Shown: positions 25,946-36,109 of the stretch, piece after piece
Layout: each line of letters begins with the position of its first letter
How positions within the stretch are numbered: the first letter of the stretch is position 1
NCBI GenBank assembly: GCA_027422505.1
Contig: JAPQWV010000051.1
Span: 1,641,501 to 1,705,500, forward strand
From: Craterostigma plantagineum
Lineage: Eukaryota > Streptophyta > Magnoliopsida > Lamiales > Linderniaceae
DNA: 64,000 nucleotides
Direction: 5' to 3'
Made by a program: the position numbers and the translations under genes
Notes under the pieces: model-generated
What the model saw: only the letters and a program-made list of their open reading frames with translations
Databases searched by the model: none
What the model was told of the DNA's origin: nothing

Positions 25946-26401
25946 AAGTAGCGTACGTATGCCCGCACTTCCAGCAGAAGTAGGTGTCGATGAGCCAGAA
26001 TTCCCTTCCAACGCAGTCGCCCCACCAAACAAAATTAACCTCGGCCCAATGTAACCTGGACTCCCTTCCTCTCCGACAGCTGGCACGGCCGTCAAGGTGT
26101 TGCCACACCTCGGACCAGGACCGTCCTCCTTCTTCTCAATTATGGCATTCACAACACTGTAAGTCGGAGCATACCGTGGGCCACCAACAACAACTCCACC
26201 ATCACCACTATTACTGCCACTAATACTACTGCTGTTAGGTTGGCTACTGCTGACGTTATTACGATTCATATCATGGTCACTACTGTCAGCATGACGCTGA
26301 TGCGGCGACGGTTGGGGTTCCGAACCGTGGTCCCCGCCGTCACGGGACTGCTCCGACTGATCGTGATCGGAATCCGTCGCCATAGCTGAATCGACGTCCA
26401 T
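20374..26401 (-). CDS. BSL: BSU1-like kelch-repeat Ser/Thr phosphatase (BSL2/BSL3 type)
   Basis: A gene of many exons (about 20) on the minus strand; family members are about 1000 aa. It starts [20 protein letters not shown] with the acidic, Ser-rich N-terminus typical of BSL2/BSL3. Kelch repeats follow ([57 protein letters not shown]). The C-terminal half is a PP1-like phosphatase with all metal-binding motifs: [33 protein letters not shown], and later [19 protein letters not shown] and LFSATNYCG. It ends with PPTPTRGRP and GSLAWI. Family knowledge: BSU1/BSL phosphatases act in brassinosteroid signalling by dephosphorylating the GSK3-like kinase BIN2, and BSLs also act in stomatal polarity. 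The first intron holds a long poly-A/T run (about 25910-25941). Confidence 0.95.
25910..25941. repeat. Homopolymer A run in BSL intron 1
   Basis: About 31 consecutive A residues on the plus strand lie just inside the first intron. On the coding strand this is a T run shortly after the donor site. Length is prone to sequencing error. Confidence 0.8.
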
Positions 26402-27146
26402 AATCTAATTTCGCCCGATTACAGGTGAAAAAAGCCCTAACTTTCGCAAGCTTCTCGCGTCAACTGATTGTAGTTTTCGATTCCCTCGGCAATTCGCATC
26501 CGCAATCTACATGAGGACGAATAAGAAACCCTAATTCCGATCTCGCATCCGAATCTTTACGACAATCATTTCTCTCTCTCTCTATTGCTGATCGAAGAAA
26601 CAGCGGCGACCAAATCCAAGCTCGCGCACGCTTCGCCTCTCTTTAGCACAAAAGTCTCTCTCTTTCGATCTCTTTAACTTTATGCGCGTGATTGATCATA
26701 TACCTATATTTCTCGTCGGATAATGGGAGATAAAATTAACAAATTGCGTTCTTCTTTTCTTCTCCTTTTTATTTCCTCCTTTTCTCTTCTATTTTTATTT
26801 TCCTTTTATGTATGTATGCATATTCTTGTACGGACGGCCTCTAACATTATTTGACGGCGGCTCGGCTTCAACGAGACTTCTCCAAGTTTTCTACTTCGAA
26901 CCTCTTTCGTACAATTATCGATGAAAAAGAGATCATCTCATTTTGTATTATCTTTTAGTATCTAAGAAGAAAACTTGATTTGAGGTTCAATTAAATATAA
27001 AAAGGAATGGTAAAAATGACATTTATATGACACACCTTAATTTGAGAAGATGCATTTATTCCAAAGCTCACGGTTTTATACGGGCTCGATTGATATATTT
27101 ATAGGATTTTGGTTACCAGGTGTGTATATCTAATCCATACACACCT
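26402..27146. other. BSL upstream region
   Basis: Holds the BSL 5' UTR and promoter on the minus strand, with a short CT run near 26571-26583 and CT-rich tracts to about 26810. No other gene is seen. Confidence 0.5.
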
Positions 27147-28348
27147 CAAACACATCTATTAATTAAAATTTATATTATTACACAAATAAATAATACATAC
27201 ATAACAAACATGTTAAAATACAATATCAATAAAACCCGTGTATAGCCATACACAAATAATGTATATCCATGTAATCTATTAGCATAGATATCAAACGACA
27301 GCATAGGGTACACATAGTCCATGGATGTGCCAGCTCGAACTTGTCCAATACATTAGCCCAAACACAAGTATATCCTAAAATTAACTAATAATAGAATAAA
27401 TAACACGGGCTCGTTTGATATCCATGTTTATGGATTAAATGGGCATAAGTTATTTGTGTATGGCTATACACGGATTTTGTTTATATTGTATTTTAACATG
27501 TTTGATACGTGGGCTTTAATTAGTTGGGTAATGATATAGATATTGTTTGATATGTATGTTTGAACTAAGTAAGAAATTTGTTAAATAAAATGAATGACAT
27601 TTTTGCCCTTTAAAAAAATAAAGCTATAAGAAAATACAGAAGCTTCATCAATCGTCTTCTACCATTCACGTCTTCTACAGCAGATGCGGTCGGTTCAGTT
27701 TCCCAATTCATCAATGTCACAACTAAAATTAGACTACATACAACGCATACCCGAGCTTCATTCGCCCTCGTTTTCCGGTTTCAAGATTCATTTGGGCGTC
27801 GTCAAGTTGATTCCCTCATTTGTGGATTGCTTGACTTCGATGGCGACGAGGGCGATGGGCGAACGATGGGCTATGGGCGACGTAGAGCGACATCGCATGC
27901 ACGGTGAGGTCGATCGACCACGATGGGCGTTCCCTCTGTTGAGCAGATTGGGAGGGTTCAATTGAGGCGAAATTGGACGACGATGGCAGGGACAAAATTG
28001 GGATTAAGATATATGTAATGACATACCCACCTCTGTGCTGGGTATTTCTATACCTTGCAGACGAGCGTTTTGAGTGTATCAGGTGGGTTTTGCCATGCAA
28101 GGCAGGTATGTGCATACACACGTAACAAAAGATTACATAATTTTATCATAACATCTATTACCCATCTAAACAAACATATCAAACAAGCCGTTATGCGGTC
28201 GTTTTATCAATGTTAATAGATTACATGGATATACATTATTTGGGTATGGCTATACACGAATTTTGTTGATATTATATTTTAACATGTTTGATACGTATGT
28301 ATTAATTATTTGTGTAATAATATAAATTGTAGTTGATAGATGTGTTTG
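27147..28348. mobile_element. Nested foldback / TIR elements
   Basis: Two arms of about 155 bp face each other. The left arm (27147-27305), when reversed, closely matches the right arm (28192-28348): both contain ATAGATTACATGG, ATACATTATTTG, GTATGGCTATACACG and TATTTTAACATGTTTG. A third, related copy lies at about 27411-27560 in the orientation of the right arm. Between them, an inner unit 27407-28190 has ends GGGCTCGTTTGATAT and, reversed, CGGCTTGTTTGATAT. The centre (about 27640-28000) is less AT-rich and unlike the arms. I found no target duplication and no transposase, so the family is unknown. Confidence 0.6.
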
Positions 28349-28512
28349 ATATTAGAATAAGAGTAAGCATTGCCAACACAATCATCTAAACTATATATAA
28401 TCGTTCAACGTCGTATACTTCTCAAATATACATCTCAAATATATCTTATTATACATAATCAAAATTATCAAAAACTTCTGTTATCTTTATTATTATTATT
28501 CAATGACAATAA

Positions 28513-30343
28513 TCACCTACCATACCTCGTAAGCAAATAAACCTGAATACAAGGCGAGTCATCCCAAACGCTCGAATGCAGCCTAAGAACCTTCCTCGCC
28601 TTCTTCTTGAGGTGGGGCCCACAGTCCGCCTGCAGAACCATGCAGAGCTTCGTCACCGCCCCGACGGCCAACATCTCCGACAAAACCTCCGGCAAGGCCG
28701 AAAACCTAGCGATCGATTCCAATACAGACAGAGCGCACTCGTCGGCCACGCTCGAAACCCTAAGGACCCTCTTCGCAACCACCGCCAAGCCGCCCGAGTG
28801 CCTCAACAGCTCGCGCCGGCCCTCGCCGGTCAGGCAAAGGCTAGCCGTTAGGCCCATGACGAGCTCGGTGGTCTTCTTGTCGGTCGAGCCGCCGCCGCCG
28901 CCGGCGAGCTCGAGCTCCACGAGCCGGTGGACCGCGCCCGCCTCGACCATCTTGAGTCTGTTGTAACCGTATGGGCCCGCCTGGATTAGGGTTTTCAGGA
29001 CGGCCCTAGTTGCTTGCGGGTCGACGACTGTCCTATTGTTCGATAAGAAGCCGACCATCGCTTGGAAGAATGTCTTCTTGTTGTTGTTGCTGGTGGTGGT
29101 CGTCTTCGTCGTCCCTGTTGGGGAACAAATGAGCCAAAACTCAGTTGAAGATCGAAAAAGTAAAAAGTCCATTCATTCCGACCCACTTGGGTAGTAACCC
29201 AGCTCCGTTGGATTTTCGACACGTCTGCAAAAATTGAATTTTTGATAACGGGTCGAAAATCTGATGGAGTTGGGTTGGATGCCAACGTAAGTAAGGCTAC
29301 TGCTGACCTAAGTAAAATTTGGTTTGAAGCTCACCGGCGGAGCCACGTGAGACCCATTGGGCTCAATGGACACCACTTGAAAAAAAATTATATATAAGGT
29401 AATTGTTTAATAATAGGATTAAAATTGAAAAAAAATTACACTAAAAGGAATTCAATAATTTTTTTTTTAAAAAAATACTAGGCATAGGGTCCAATTTGAC
29501 TAGAACCCCAATAACCCAACTCTCTGCCTCCGCCACTGCTCAAGCTGTTTGGTTGAGCTGAAAGAATTAAGCAGTAAAAGAGGTCGATCAGTCTGCTCGA
29601 CTTGATTAACACACACTCCCCACGAAGAGAACAATGAGTTGCGAACCTAAGGCCATCGGAATCTCAACGGCTCCCAGCTTCTGCATCAGGCTGGGGCCCG
29701 CCAGCTCGACGACGAGCTGGAGGGCCGCCAGGGCGTCGGTTTTAACGGCTCGGTCGAGGTTTGGGACGGTTAGGATCCTCACGAGGGATTGGATAAGGTC
29801 GAGAAAGTTGTCCCCCACGAGATTTTTAATTCCCGAGCTTTGAGGATCCCAAGCGAGGACCAAAACCCTAAGGGCGAGTTCGACTCCGATCATTAGGGTT
29901 TCATTCTTTCTCCCGAGGATGTAACGAATCATCGCCCGGTCAACTCCATGCTCGGCCATCCACTTTTTATCCCTGTCGTCGTTCCCCTCCGCCAGCTGGC
30001 GTAATTTCCCGAGGGCGGTTAGAGCGGTCGAGGACGGCTCGTTGTTCACGGCTCGGAGGAGCTCGAGCACGGATGAGCGGCGGTGGGCCGACGGAGGGTT
30101 AGGTTTGGGGGCGGTGAGCCAGGCGTGGATGAGCCGTCGGAGGGTGTGGTTCGGGGTTAGGTCCGAGCTGCGAGCCATGGGTTGGTTCGTGACGGGGCAT
30201 AGGAGGCTCGGGGACGGCGAGCCGCGGATCCATTTCTCGATGCTTTCGCGGTCGTAGGTGATGCCCGTGGTTGTGGTCACGGGCTCCTTCATGAGCTGTA
30301 GGGAGATTGGGCATAGGAAGAATTCTGGGATAGTTTCGGACAT
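28513..30343 (-). CDS. U-box E3 ubiquitin ligase, PUB22/PUB23/PUB24 type
   Basis: Two exons (29647-30343 and 28513-29114) join in frame to 432 aa, matching the 411-456 aa of the PUB22/23/24 group. The U-box is at residues 5-80: IPEFFLCPISLQLMKEPVTT, GITYDRESIEKWI, LLCPVTNQPM, LTPNHTLRRLI. Armadillo-like helices follow, ending with VADECALSVLESIARFSALP and the family end KKKARKVLRLHSSVW. Family knowledge: these ligases damp pattern-triggered immunity and drought responses by ubiquitinating, among others, exocyst subunit EXO70B2. An upstream in-frame ATG at 30434-30436 would add a non-conserved Lys-rich stretch, so 30343 is preferred. A TATA box (TATAAAAA, 30406-30413 on the minus strand) lies about 65 bp upstream of this ATG. 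Confidence 0.93.
29332..29538. mobile_element. Small hAT-like MITE in the U-box gene intron
   Basis: This 207-bp element begins CACCGGCGGAGCCAC and ends TGCCTCCGCCACTG, which are inverted ends (reversed: CAGTGGCGGAGGCA). The flanking 8-mers are ttgaagct (29324-29331) and ctcaagct (29539-29546), which match at six of eight positions and could be a decayed hAT-type target duplication. The body is AT-rich and non-coding. The insertion lies wholly inside the intron. Confidence 0.65.
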
Positions 30344-30405
30344 TCCTTTTTTTTTTTTTTTTCCTGTAATGAATTTTGGTATTATCTGTTGTTTGTGTGG
30401 AGTTC

Positions 30406-30413
30406 TTTTTATA
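30406..30413 (-). promoter_or_regulatory. TATA box of the U-box gene
   Basis: TATAAAAA on the minus strand, about 65 bp upstream of the ATG at 30343. Confidence 0.6.
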
Positions 30414-30436
30414 AGGAATGGTTGAGTGAATGTCAA

Positions 30437-31349
30437 TTTTCTTGTTATTACTATTTTTATTATTATTTAATTTTGACTGGCAGTAGAGGTAAGACTAAGC
30501 TGCGAACTGTTGCACAAGTTTGAACGGGGATTATTTTTTTCAAAGGAGGAATAATGGAAGTGGGGGAAATAGACCGTTGTGATCGAGATATTGTTTGTGT
30601 AATATGTGATCGTTGAGGAAAAAATATTAAAGCTCGATATGATTTTGTGATACTATTTGAAGTTAAAGATTAGTGAAGGAGTTATTTTATATTTTATGAT
30701 TTCATATTTTGGTTTTAATATAGGATTTATTTGTGTTAAAACTTACAAGTGAGGGTTGCTTTTTTAAATATAATTGTGATGTATAAATATAAGTTGAGGA
30801 GTGGTTAGGTCGCCCTTGCTTGTTTTACCGGGTCGTACTTTTTCTTGAAATTTCCTTATGGAAACAAATAAGATTGAATCGTTTACGTTGACTCCAACTA
30901 GCCACTTAGTTAGGGTAGAAATATATAAATATATTAACTTTATACAATACTATAAGTCATATAAATAAACAAATACTAATCAGAATATTACACTACATAC
31001 GAAATTTCAAATCGACTTTTTTATTCTCTATTTGAAGAATTTATGAGAAATAAACGGTGAAAATTTTCGGCTCAAATAGATCCGGCGACTTCGAACGGTT
31101 GTCACCATTTGGACCCATTTAATGCACATAATAAGAGACATAAATAATAGACGTAATTATATGTTAGGCCCAAATAATATAATTTCGTTAAATCTTAGGA
31201 CCCAATTATGTTTAAAATAGGGATAAGGATCTATTTCAAGTTTGGACTTAGATTTAAACACCAATTTTGAGAAAAACGACGCATTTGCCTTGCCTGATTG
31301 CGGAAACGACACTTAGATTTAAACACCAATTTTTTCCAGCCCGCTATTA
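30437..31349. other. Intergenic, U-box gene promoter side
   Basis: AT-rich, with no gene or clear repeat recognised. It should include the upstream promoter of the minus-strand U-box gene. Confidence 0.45.
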
Positions 31350-31693
31350 AAAAAAGTGACATCTAAACATAAATACCTATTTGACTAAAATTTTTACAGA
31401 TACTTATCCATGTCAGAAATTTTTACAGATAAGTACCCGATTTATGTTTACCAGTTTCTTCGATCACGCTGTACCTTCCTGTGTGTGTATTGCGTACCAC
31501 CATACGTTGATATAGGGTACCTAAATGTGTTTGTATGGCGTACCTGCGGTGGACTTAGTACCTATCTGCAAAAACATTATTCTACTAGATGCCTACATAT
31601 AAAAAAAATCTGACAGGGTACTAAATTATAAATTTTTTTCCGAAAATGTATTTATGTCTAAAGACCCCAAAAAATCCAAAAAAGTGACATCTA
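31350..31693. mobile_element. GTACC-core MITE, copy 1
   Basis: The core (31366-31667) shares long stretches in the same order with 59066-59491, for example ATGTTTACCAGTTTCTTC and GGTACCTAAATGTGTTTGTA. Its ends are imperfect inverted repeats (CTAAACATAAATACC at the left; reversed right end TTTAGACATAAATAC). The interior repeats GTACC-containing units. A 16-bp direct repeat, aaaaaagtgacatcta, lies at 31350-31365 and 31678-31693. It could be a target duplication or part of the element. Confidence 0.65.
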
Positions 31694-32013
31694 TATTAAG
31701 GACTTGGATATTATTCGTCTGATTGAAAAGGATAAAATAATAATTAACGAATTGATTCCATATACATACTTTGAAAAAAAAAATTTGATTCCATATAGAT
31801 ATCGTTGGGCCTCTAAATGTATTTTTTATGAGGATACTAATATATTTTTTTTCCTTCCTCGAAAAGCAAAAGCCCTAATTAGTACGGCCAAGATTTGTAG
31901 AGTCGAAGAAGATTATTGCGAATACCGAAAACACCCTCCTCTCCTCCACACTTCAGTAACTCCCCACTCACGCACAAACACCACGAAGTGCGTGTGAGAT
32001 TCACGCTACCACA

Positions 32014-32751
32014 ATGGCATCGACTGATCCGCCGAGGCCCGTCTCGGGCTACCCAGCGCCGCCGCCTCCCAATGCTTCCACCGCCTACGCCTACACGGCC
32101 AATCACCAGAGCTACCCCTACCACCCGCAGCCGAACTACGCCTACGATCCCTACGCCGCGCGACGCGCCACGTGCCTCCGGCGCCTGTTCGCGATCATCA
32201 TCGCCGGATTCATCATATTCGGCACGGTGACGTTCATCGTGTGGCTGGTACTCCGACCTCAGCTCCCCCAATTCCGCGTCGAGGATCTTCGGATTTCCAA
32301 TTTCACACTCGATTCGAATTCGTTCATGGTTTCGCTGAACTCGCAAGTCAACCTCACAGTCAGGAACCCTAACAAGAAGATGGCGCTCAAATACGACGCC
32401 TTCGATGCCTATCTGTTCTACGAATCGACGTCGATTGCGCAGACAGTGATCCCTCCAATTGCGCAAGAGACTGGGAACGTTACGAGTATGGGAGCTGCAT
32501 TCGCTGCCGTGGGCACTTACGTTGGTAAGGATATGGTGAATGGGATCAATGGGGAGAAGGCTAAGAACGGTAATGCATCTAAGTTCAATCTGAGGTTGAT
32601 CGGTTGGATTAGGTTTGAGGCTAAGGCTTGGAGGACAAGAAGGAGGTTTATGAGAGCGTACTGTGGCAATCTGAATGTGAGCTTCGCCGAAGATGGTGGA
32701 AAATCGGGTAAACTGACAGGTGGAGCAAGGATTTGCCAGGTTGGGATTTGA
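32014..32751 (+). CDS. NDR1/HIN1-like (LEA_2) membrane protein
   Basis: Single-exon gene of 245 aa. Residues 1-55 are rich in Pro, Tyr and Ala (GYPAPPPPNAS) and cytosolic by family topology. One membrane span follows at about 59-82 (IIIAGFIIFGTVTFIVWLVL), then the LEA_2 domain: RVEDLRISNFTLDSN, VNLTVRNPNKKMALKYDAFD, and a C-terminus with YCGNLNVSFA. This is the NHL family layout. NDR1 and relatives sit at the plasma membrane and act in defence or abiotic stress; the function of this member is not known. The start is the first ATG after several stops, and no homologous extension is visible upstream. Confidence 0.9.
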   Translation: MASTDPPRPVSGYPAPPPPNASTAYAYTANHQSYPYHPQPNYAYDPYAARRATCLRRLFAIIIAGFIIFGTVTFIVWLVLRPQLPQFRVEDLRISNFTLDSNSFMVSLNSQVNLTVRNPNKKMALKYDAFDAYLFYESTSIAQTVIPPIAQETGNVTSMGAAFAAVGTYVGKDMVNGINGEKAKNGNASKFNLRLIGWIRFEAKAWRTRRRFMRAYCGNLNVSFAEDGGKSGKLTGGARICQVGI

Positions 32752-33405
32752 GAAACTTTTTGGTGGATTTCTTTCAATGGAGTTTAAATTTGTTCTTTCT
32801 TAGATATTTTAGGTTCTATGGGGATGAATTCTGGTAAAGATTGATTCGATTCAATGGTCGTTCTTGTTTAGTCTGACTCACAAATGCTTACAGGAATTTT
32901 CGCTGCTTAGCATGGGCTTTCATGTTTCTTTTTCCAGTTAGTTCGATAATTCGTTCTTGATTGCTTCGTTCTATGTTCCGAGAGTCGAAGATATGTTATT
33001 TCTTGTGGCTGTCCAGTTCTCAATCTTTCTTAACGCACAAATGTTTTTGTCTATTGAATTATTGTCCAGACACATATATGCTGCTACTGTTGTCTTAATT
33101 TAATAGGAAAACAATGATTTTGGAACCCGAGATAGATTCGATACGTAAGTTCCCATCTCTGTCTGTTAAGACGTATCAGTCTTCTAACTCTCCTTTCTAT
33201 CACATGCATTGCCGTCCTTTGTTTTGGGTTTTTATATGTTTTGCTTTAAACTGCCAGAGGCAAAGGGCTCCTCCTATCCATCAGTCGTGGCATTTGAAAG
33301 CAGTTCTTTAAAAGTTAGAAAATAAAAAATATCAAGCACTTACAAATAATCATTCGGTTTGTCCTATATTTATTTACATATATATATATATATATTATAT
33401 ATATA
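32752..33405. other. Intergenic between NHL gene and Helitron-like sequence
   Basis: Contains the NHL 3' UTR, a short conserved repeat at 33110-33153 and an (AT)n run near 33377-33396. No gene is supported. Confidence 0.5.
33110..33153 (+). repeat. 44-bp dispersed direct repeat, copy 1
   Basis: AAACAATGATTTTGGAACCC and the following bases to GTAAGTTCC recur at about 37094-37140, with one difference. The flanks are unrelated. The source is unknown. Confidence 0.85.
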
Positions 33406-33661
33406 GTAGTATATTCCCGTGCAATGCACGGTATTAGCTATTCCTAATTTTTATATGCTAATAAAATTAGTAAATTTTACGTATGCTAGTGGATAGTTAT
33501 TGACTAAATTAATATGATAGTGGATAGTTTCAAGTTTTTTTAAAATAATTGGTTAATCAACGTGGGTTTTATATCATTTAAAGTAAATTATTTTGTACTA
33601 AATAAAGAGGTGGACACGTGTCCCCCTATCATGAAAGCTACATTTCTATTTATATATAAGA
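33406..33661 (-). mobile_element. Candidate short Helitron-like element
   Basis: On the minus strand the segment starts TCTTATATATAAATAG after an A and ends with a hairpin (CCGTGCATTGCACGG, 33417-33431) followed by GAATATACTAC and a T. A GC hairpin close to a CTRR-type end is the Helitron 3' signature, but here the end reads CTAC, so the match is imperfect. No coding capacity. The assignment is tentative. Confidence 0.35.
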
Positions 33662-33938
33662 TATATAGGGTCAGTCCTAGGAATAAAATAGGGAAATCAT
33701 GACCACTTCTGCAACAACAAAGGTGCTCAATGCCTCCATGGCGTTCTTGCGCTTAACATAAAACTGATAAAAGAGTTCATCCCCTCTTCTTCTTGTTTAG
33801 AATGACTACCCAGAGACACTAAGGATTCGACGTGAGGGCATGCACATGTTAGCATATCCAAGTCATCATCGATACGAGTCCGCCTCCCAGATCAGCATTA
33901 TTATTTGCATCTCGTTTGAAATAGTATAGCAAGAAATT

Positions 33939-34875
33939 CTATCCCCAATCATCGAGACCAATCAGACCATCGACCTCAACTTTAGCCATACGAGTCCAAC
34001 AGTTGTTTTCTGCTATTAGTGTCCATATAAAAACGCTGCTGCCCGGGTATTCGACAAAAATAGATAGCACGCACAGGTTTTTCCCGCCGCGAAGTGCTCC
34101 CAAGTACGGCCACGGTCCCACAAAACCCTCGGGAAGCTGCAGCGTCTTTCCAAATGCCTCGTTCTCCAAGTCGAACGAAACGATTTCCCATCCCGTTATT
34201 TGTTGCTGGTGGAACAATCTTCTCATCCAGTAGAGGACGCCGCCGGCGTATCTCGCCACCGCGATCGTCCGCGTTTCGAGCATATAATCGTCGTGGACCG
34301 TCGTCCAGCGATCCTTTCTCAAACTGTAGATGCTGGCCTTGCAGCGGTAGAAGTACTTACCATTGACTTTGACTCTTTGGTCGTCGTACGACAGCGCAAA
34401 AACCTTGTAGTCGTCGCTCGACTCTACTCTACGTAGCCGAAACCACAAGACGACGGCAACGAAACCAACCCATCATTATTATTATTTTTTATGGTCGGCG
34501 GCGGCGGAGGCAACTTTTTGAACTTTCTAGTGGATGGGTTCAACAAGGTCATTTCTTTTATTCGAAGAGTATTATTGTTACCTTTTGATGATGAGAAAAA
34601 GCATGACAGGCCATTACAAGATGTCAAGGCCGAAAAATCTCTTCCACCTTCTCACGGATAAAACGTCGGCGTCCTCGTCGGCATCTGGCAAGGTGCTCTT
34701 TGGCGAGGCTTTCGCTTGAGATCAGACAATGCCACGATTTTGCGACGCACCGAAATCTTAACAGGGACTTCACCGATGATACCCTCGTTAAGATTTCTCG
34801 GATAATCTCTTCAGGGAAGAAATGATGATGATCAGTCAACATGATGAATGCCAAGGGAGTGAGATCGTCTTCCAT
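33939..34875 (-). pseudogene. F-box / F-box-associated domain gene, frameshifted
   Basis: Three overlapping open pieces in different frames make one F-box gene. The first holds the F-box (FPEEIIREILTRVSSVKSLL, RFRCVAKSWHCLISS). The second has NGLSCFFSSSKG and TLLNPSTRKFKKLPPPPP. The third has SSDDYKVFALSYDD, ARYAGGVLYWMRR and the rest of the F-box-associated domain. The first break lies between about 34627 and 34690. The second is at about 34434-34448, where GTAGA is present twice in a row, an apparent 5-bp tandem duplication. The C-terminus stops early. F-box proteins recruit substrates to SCF ligases; this copy should be non-functional. The first ATG (34873-34875) lies in MITE-derived sequence. 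Confidence 0.8.
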
Positions 34876-34941
34876 TTTTCGGGTTTTGAAAACCGGATAC
34901 CGGATCGGAATCCGATTTCCGGATATTTTTGCTCACCCCTA
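34870..34941 (-). mobile_element. End fragment of a TAGGGGTGAGC MITE at the F-box start
   Basis: On the minus strand these 72 bp run TAGGGGTGAGCAAAAATATC to AAAATGGA and match the left end of the element at 36353-37060, with about six differences. Only one end is present, so this is a truncated copy. The homology extends through the first ATG of the F-box gene. Confidence 0.75.
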
Positions 34942-35602
34942 TTTTCAGCTGCAATAGTATATTGAGTAGATGTGATTAGCTCAATTGGGAAGTATCCATG
35001 ATTCTCCTGGGCTAGTAATAGCCTGTCACTCCCTAGCAGCATAGTTCGAGTTCCTCTTCCCTTGAGAATTCATTTGAAGTTCAGATGTGAAATCGGTTTT
35101 TTGCACTTCTTGTGTGATCAGATACAACTTCGTTTAGTGCATTTTTTTATTATAAAACTCCGTAGTGATCGTTGTGATTTAAATCTCTGGGGAACAAGTT
35201 AAGCTAGTCACAAATACATAATCTACTACAGATGATTTTCAAAACACTTTAAATTTATACCAAATGCTCTTTCTCTCATAGTGAATGTCGTAATTAGGTT
35301 AATCCTATCACGAACGGAAGAAATTAAAGATTAACAATGATTAATATGGATACTGTTTTATTGAATTGGTAACGAGCATCAAAACTTGTCTTTCATCAAG
35401 AAGCTAACATAAAAAATCGATCGTTCTCACTAATAGAAGCTCGAATTGAAACATATTCTTTTTCTTACAACTGTAGGCTGATTACATAAGCGAAAATGCG
35501 TCTTATTCACCGAACAACAATTAGAGCCATTACATTTCTATTGCTGATCTCAGATATCCTCTACTAACATCAGAGCAAAAATTTCAAAACCTGTTTAGCG
35601 CT
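34942..35602. other. Non-coding DNA upstream of the broken F-box gene
   Basis: No gene is supported. A short open stretch on the minus strand (34950-35042) has no recognised family. It may hold the original F-box promoter. Confidence 0.4.
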
Positions 35603-35849
35603 CTAGAACTTCCGTGCCTGGCGTATAGATTGATAAATGTTGCTTGCTGCTTCAAGGAAGCTCTCTAGGTTGCCTCTGATTTCTCCAGGTAAACGAATCA
35701 GCTGGACAAGGCTTTGAACCAGAACAGTTGCCGTCGAGAGAAATATAAGCAGCTGCTCCATTGGATCTACGAATGCAATCACCGCATCGTCTGGCTCAGC
35801 AACTTCGACGACTTCCACAGCTTCTTCTTCAATAATCGTTGCTTGATTT
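35603..35849 (-). CDS. Unrecognised ORF end, interrupted by a copia LTR
   Basis: An open frame on the minus strand runs from the LTR edge to a stop at 35603. It reads QATIIEEEAVEVVEVAEPDD, then a hydrophobic part (LLIFLSTATVLVQSLVQLI) and LESFLEAASNIYQSIRQARK. The acidic start followed by an amphipathic end looks protein-like, but I do not recognise it. The listed first codon is GTG, so no start is evident. Any upstream exon would lie beyond the inserted LTR. It may be the last exon of a disrupted gene or a chance frame. Confidence 0.3.
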
Positions 35850-36101
35850 TGTTGGAAAACTCACGCGAACACGGTGAACACGATCTTGTTTTGGTGCTGC
35901 AGAAATCTGTAGCGTTTTCTGTAGTCTTTGCACTGCTTAAATAGTAGTTTACATGGACGCTAATAAATGCCTACAATCATGCGACTAATTTAGCCTACGC
36001 TAATAAGGAAAAGACAATCACTTCTTAAGGAAAATTCAATCATATCCTAAGCTAATCCTAATCTAATTAAGGAAAGTAGATCACAATGATTATAACCCAC
36101 A
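35850..36101 (-). repeat. LTR of a second Ty1/copia element
   Basis: On the minus strand this 252-bp segment starts TGTGGGTTATAATC and ends GTTTTCCAACA, giving TG...CA ends. It directly follows a purine-rich stretch (TAGGAGAAGAT) and the copia pol end at 36110. It contains a TATA-like CTATTTAAGCAG on the same strand. No second LTR copy is found in the window. Confidence 0.7.
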
Positions 36102-36109
36102 ATCTTCTC

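Noticed and set aside
31879..32466. 195-codon minus-strand frame
   Set aside because: It is the complement of the NHL gene at 32014-32751, which has a clear membrane span and LEA_2 domain.
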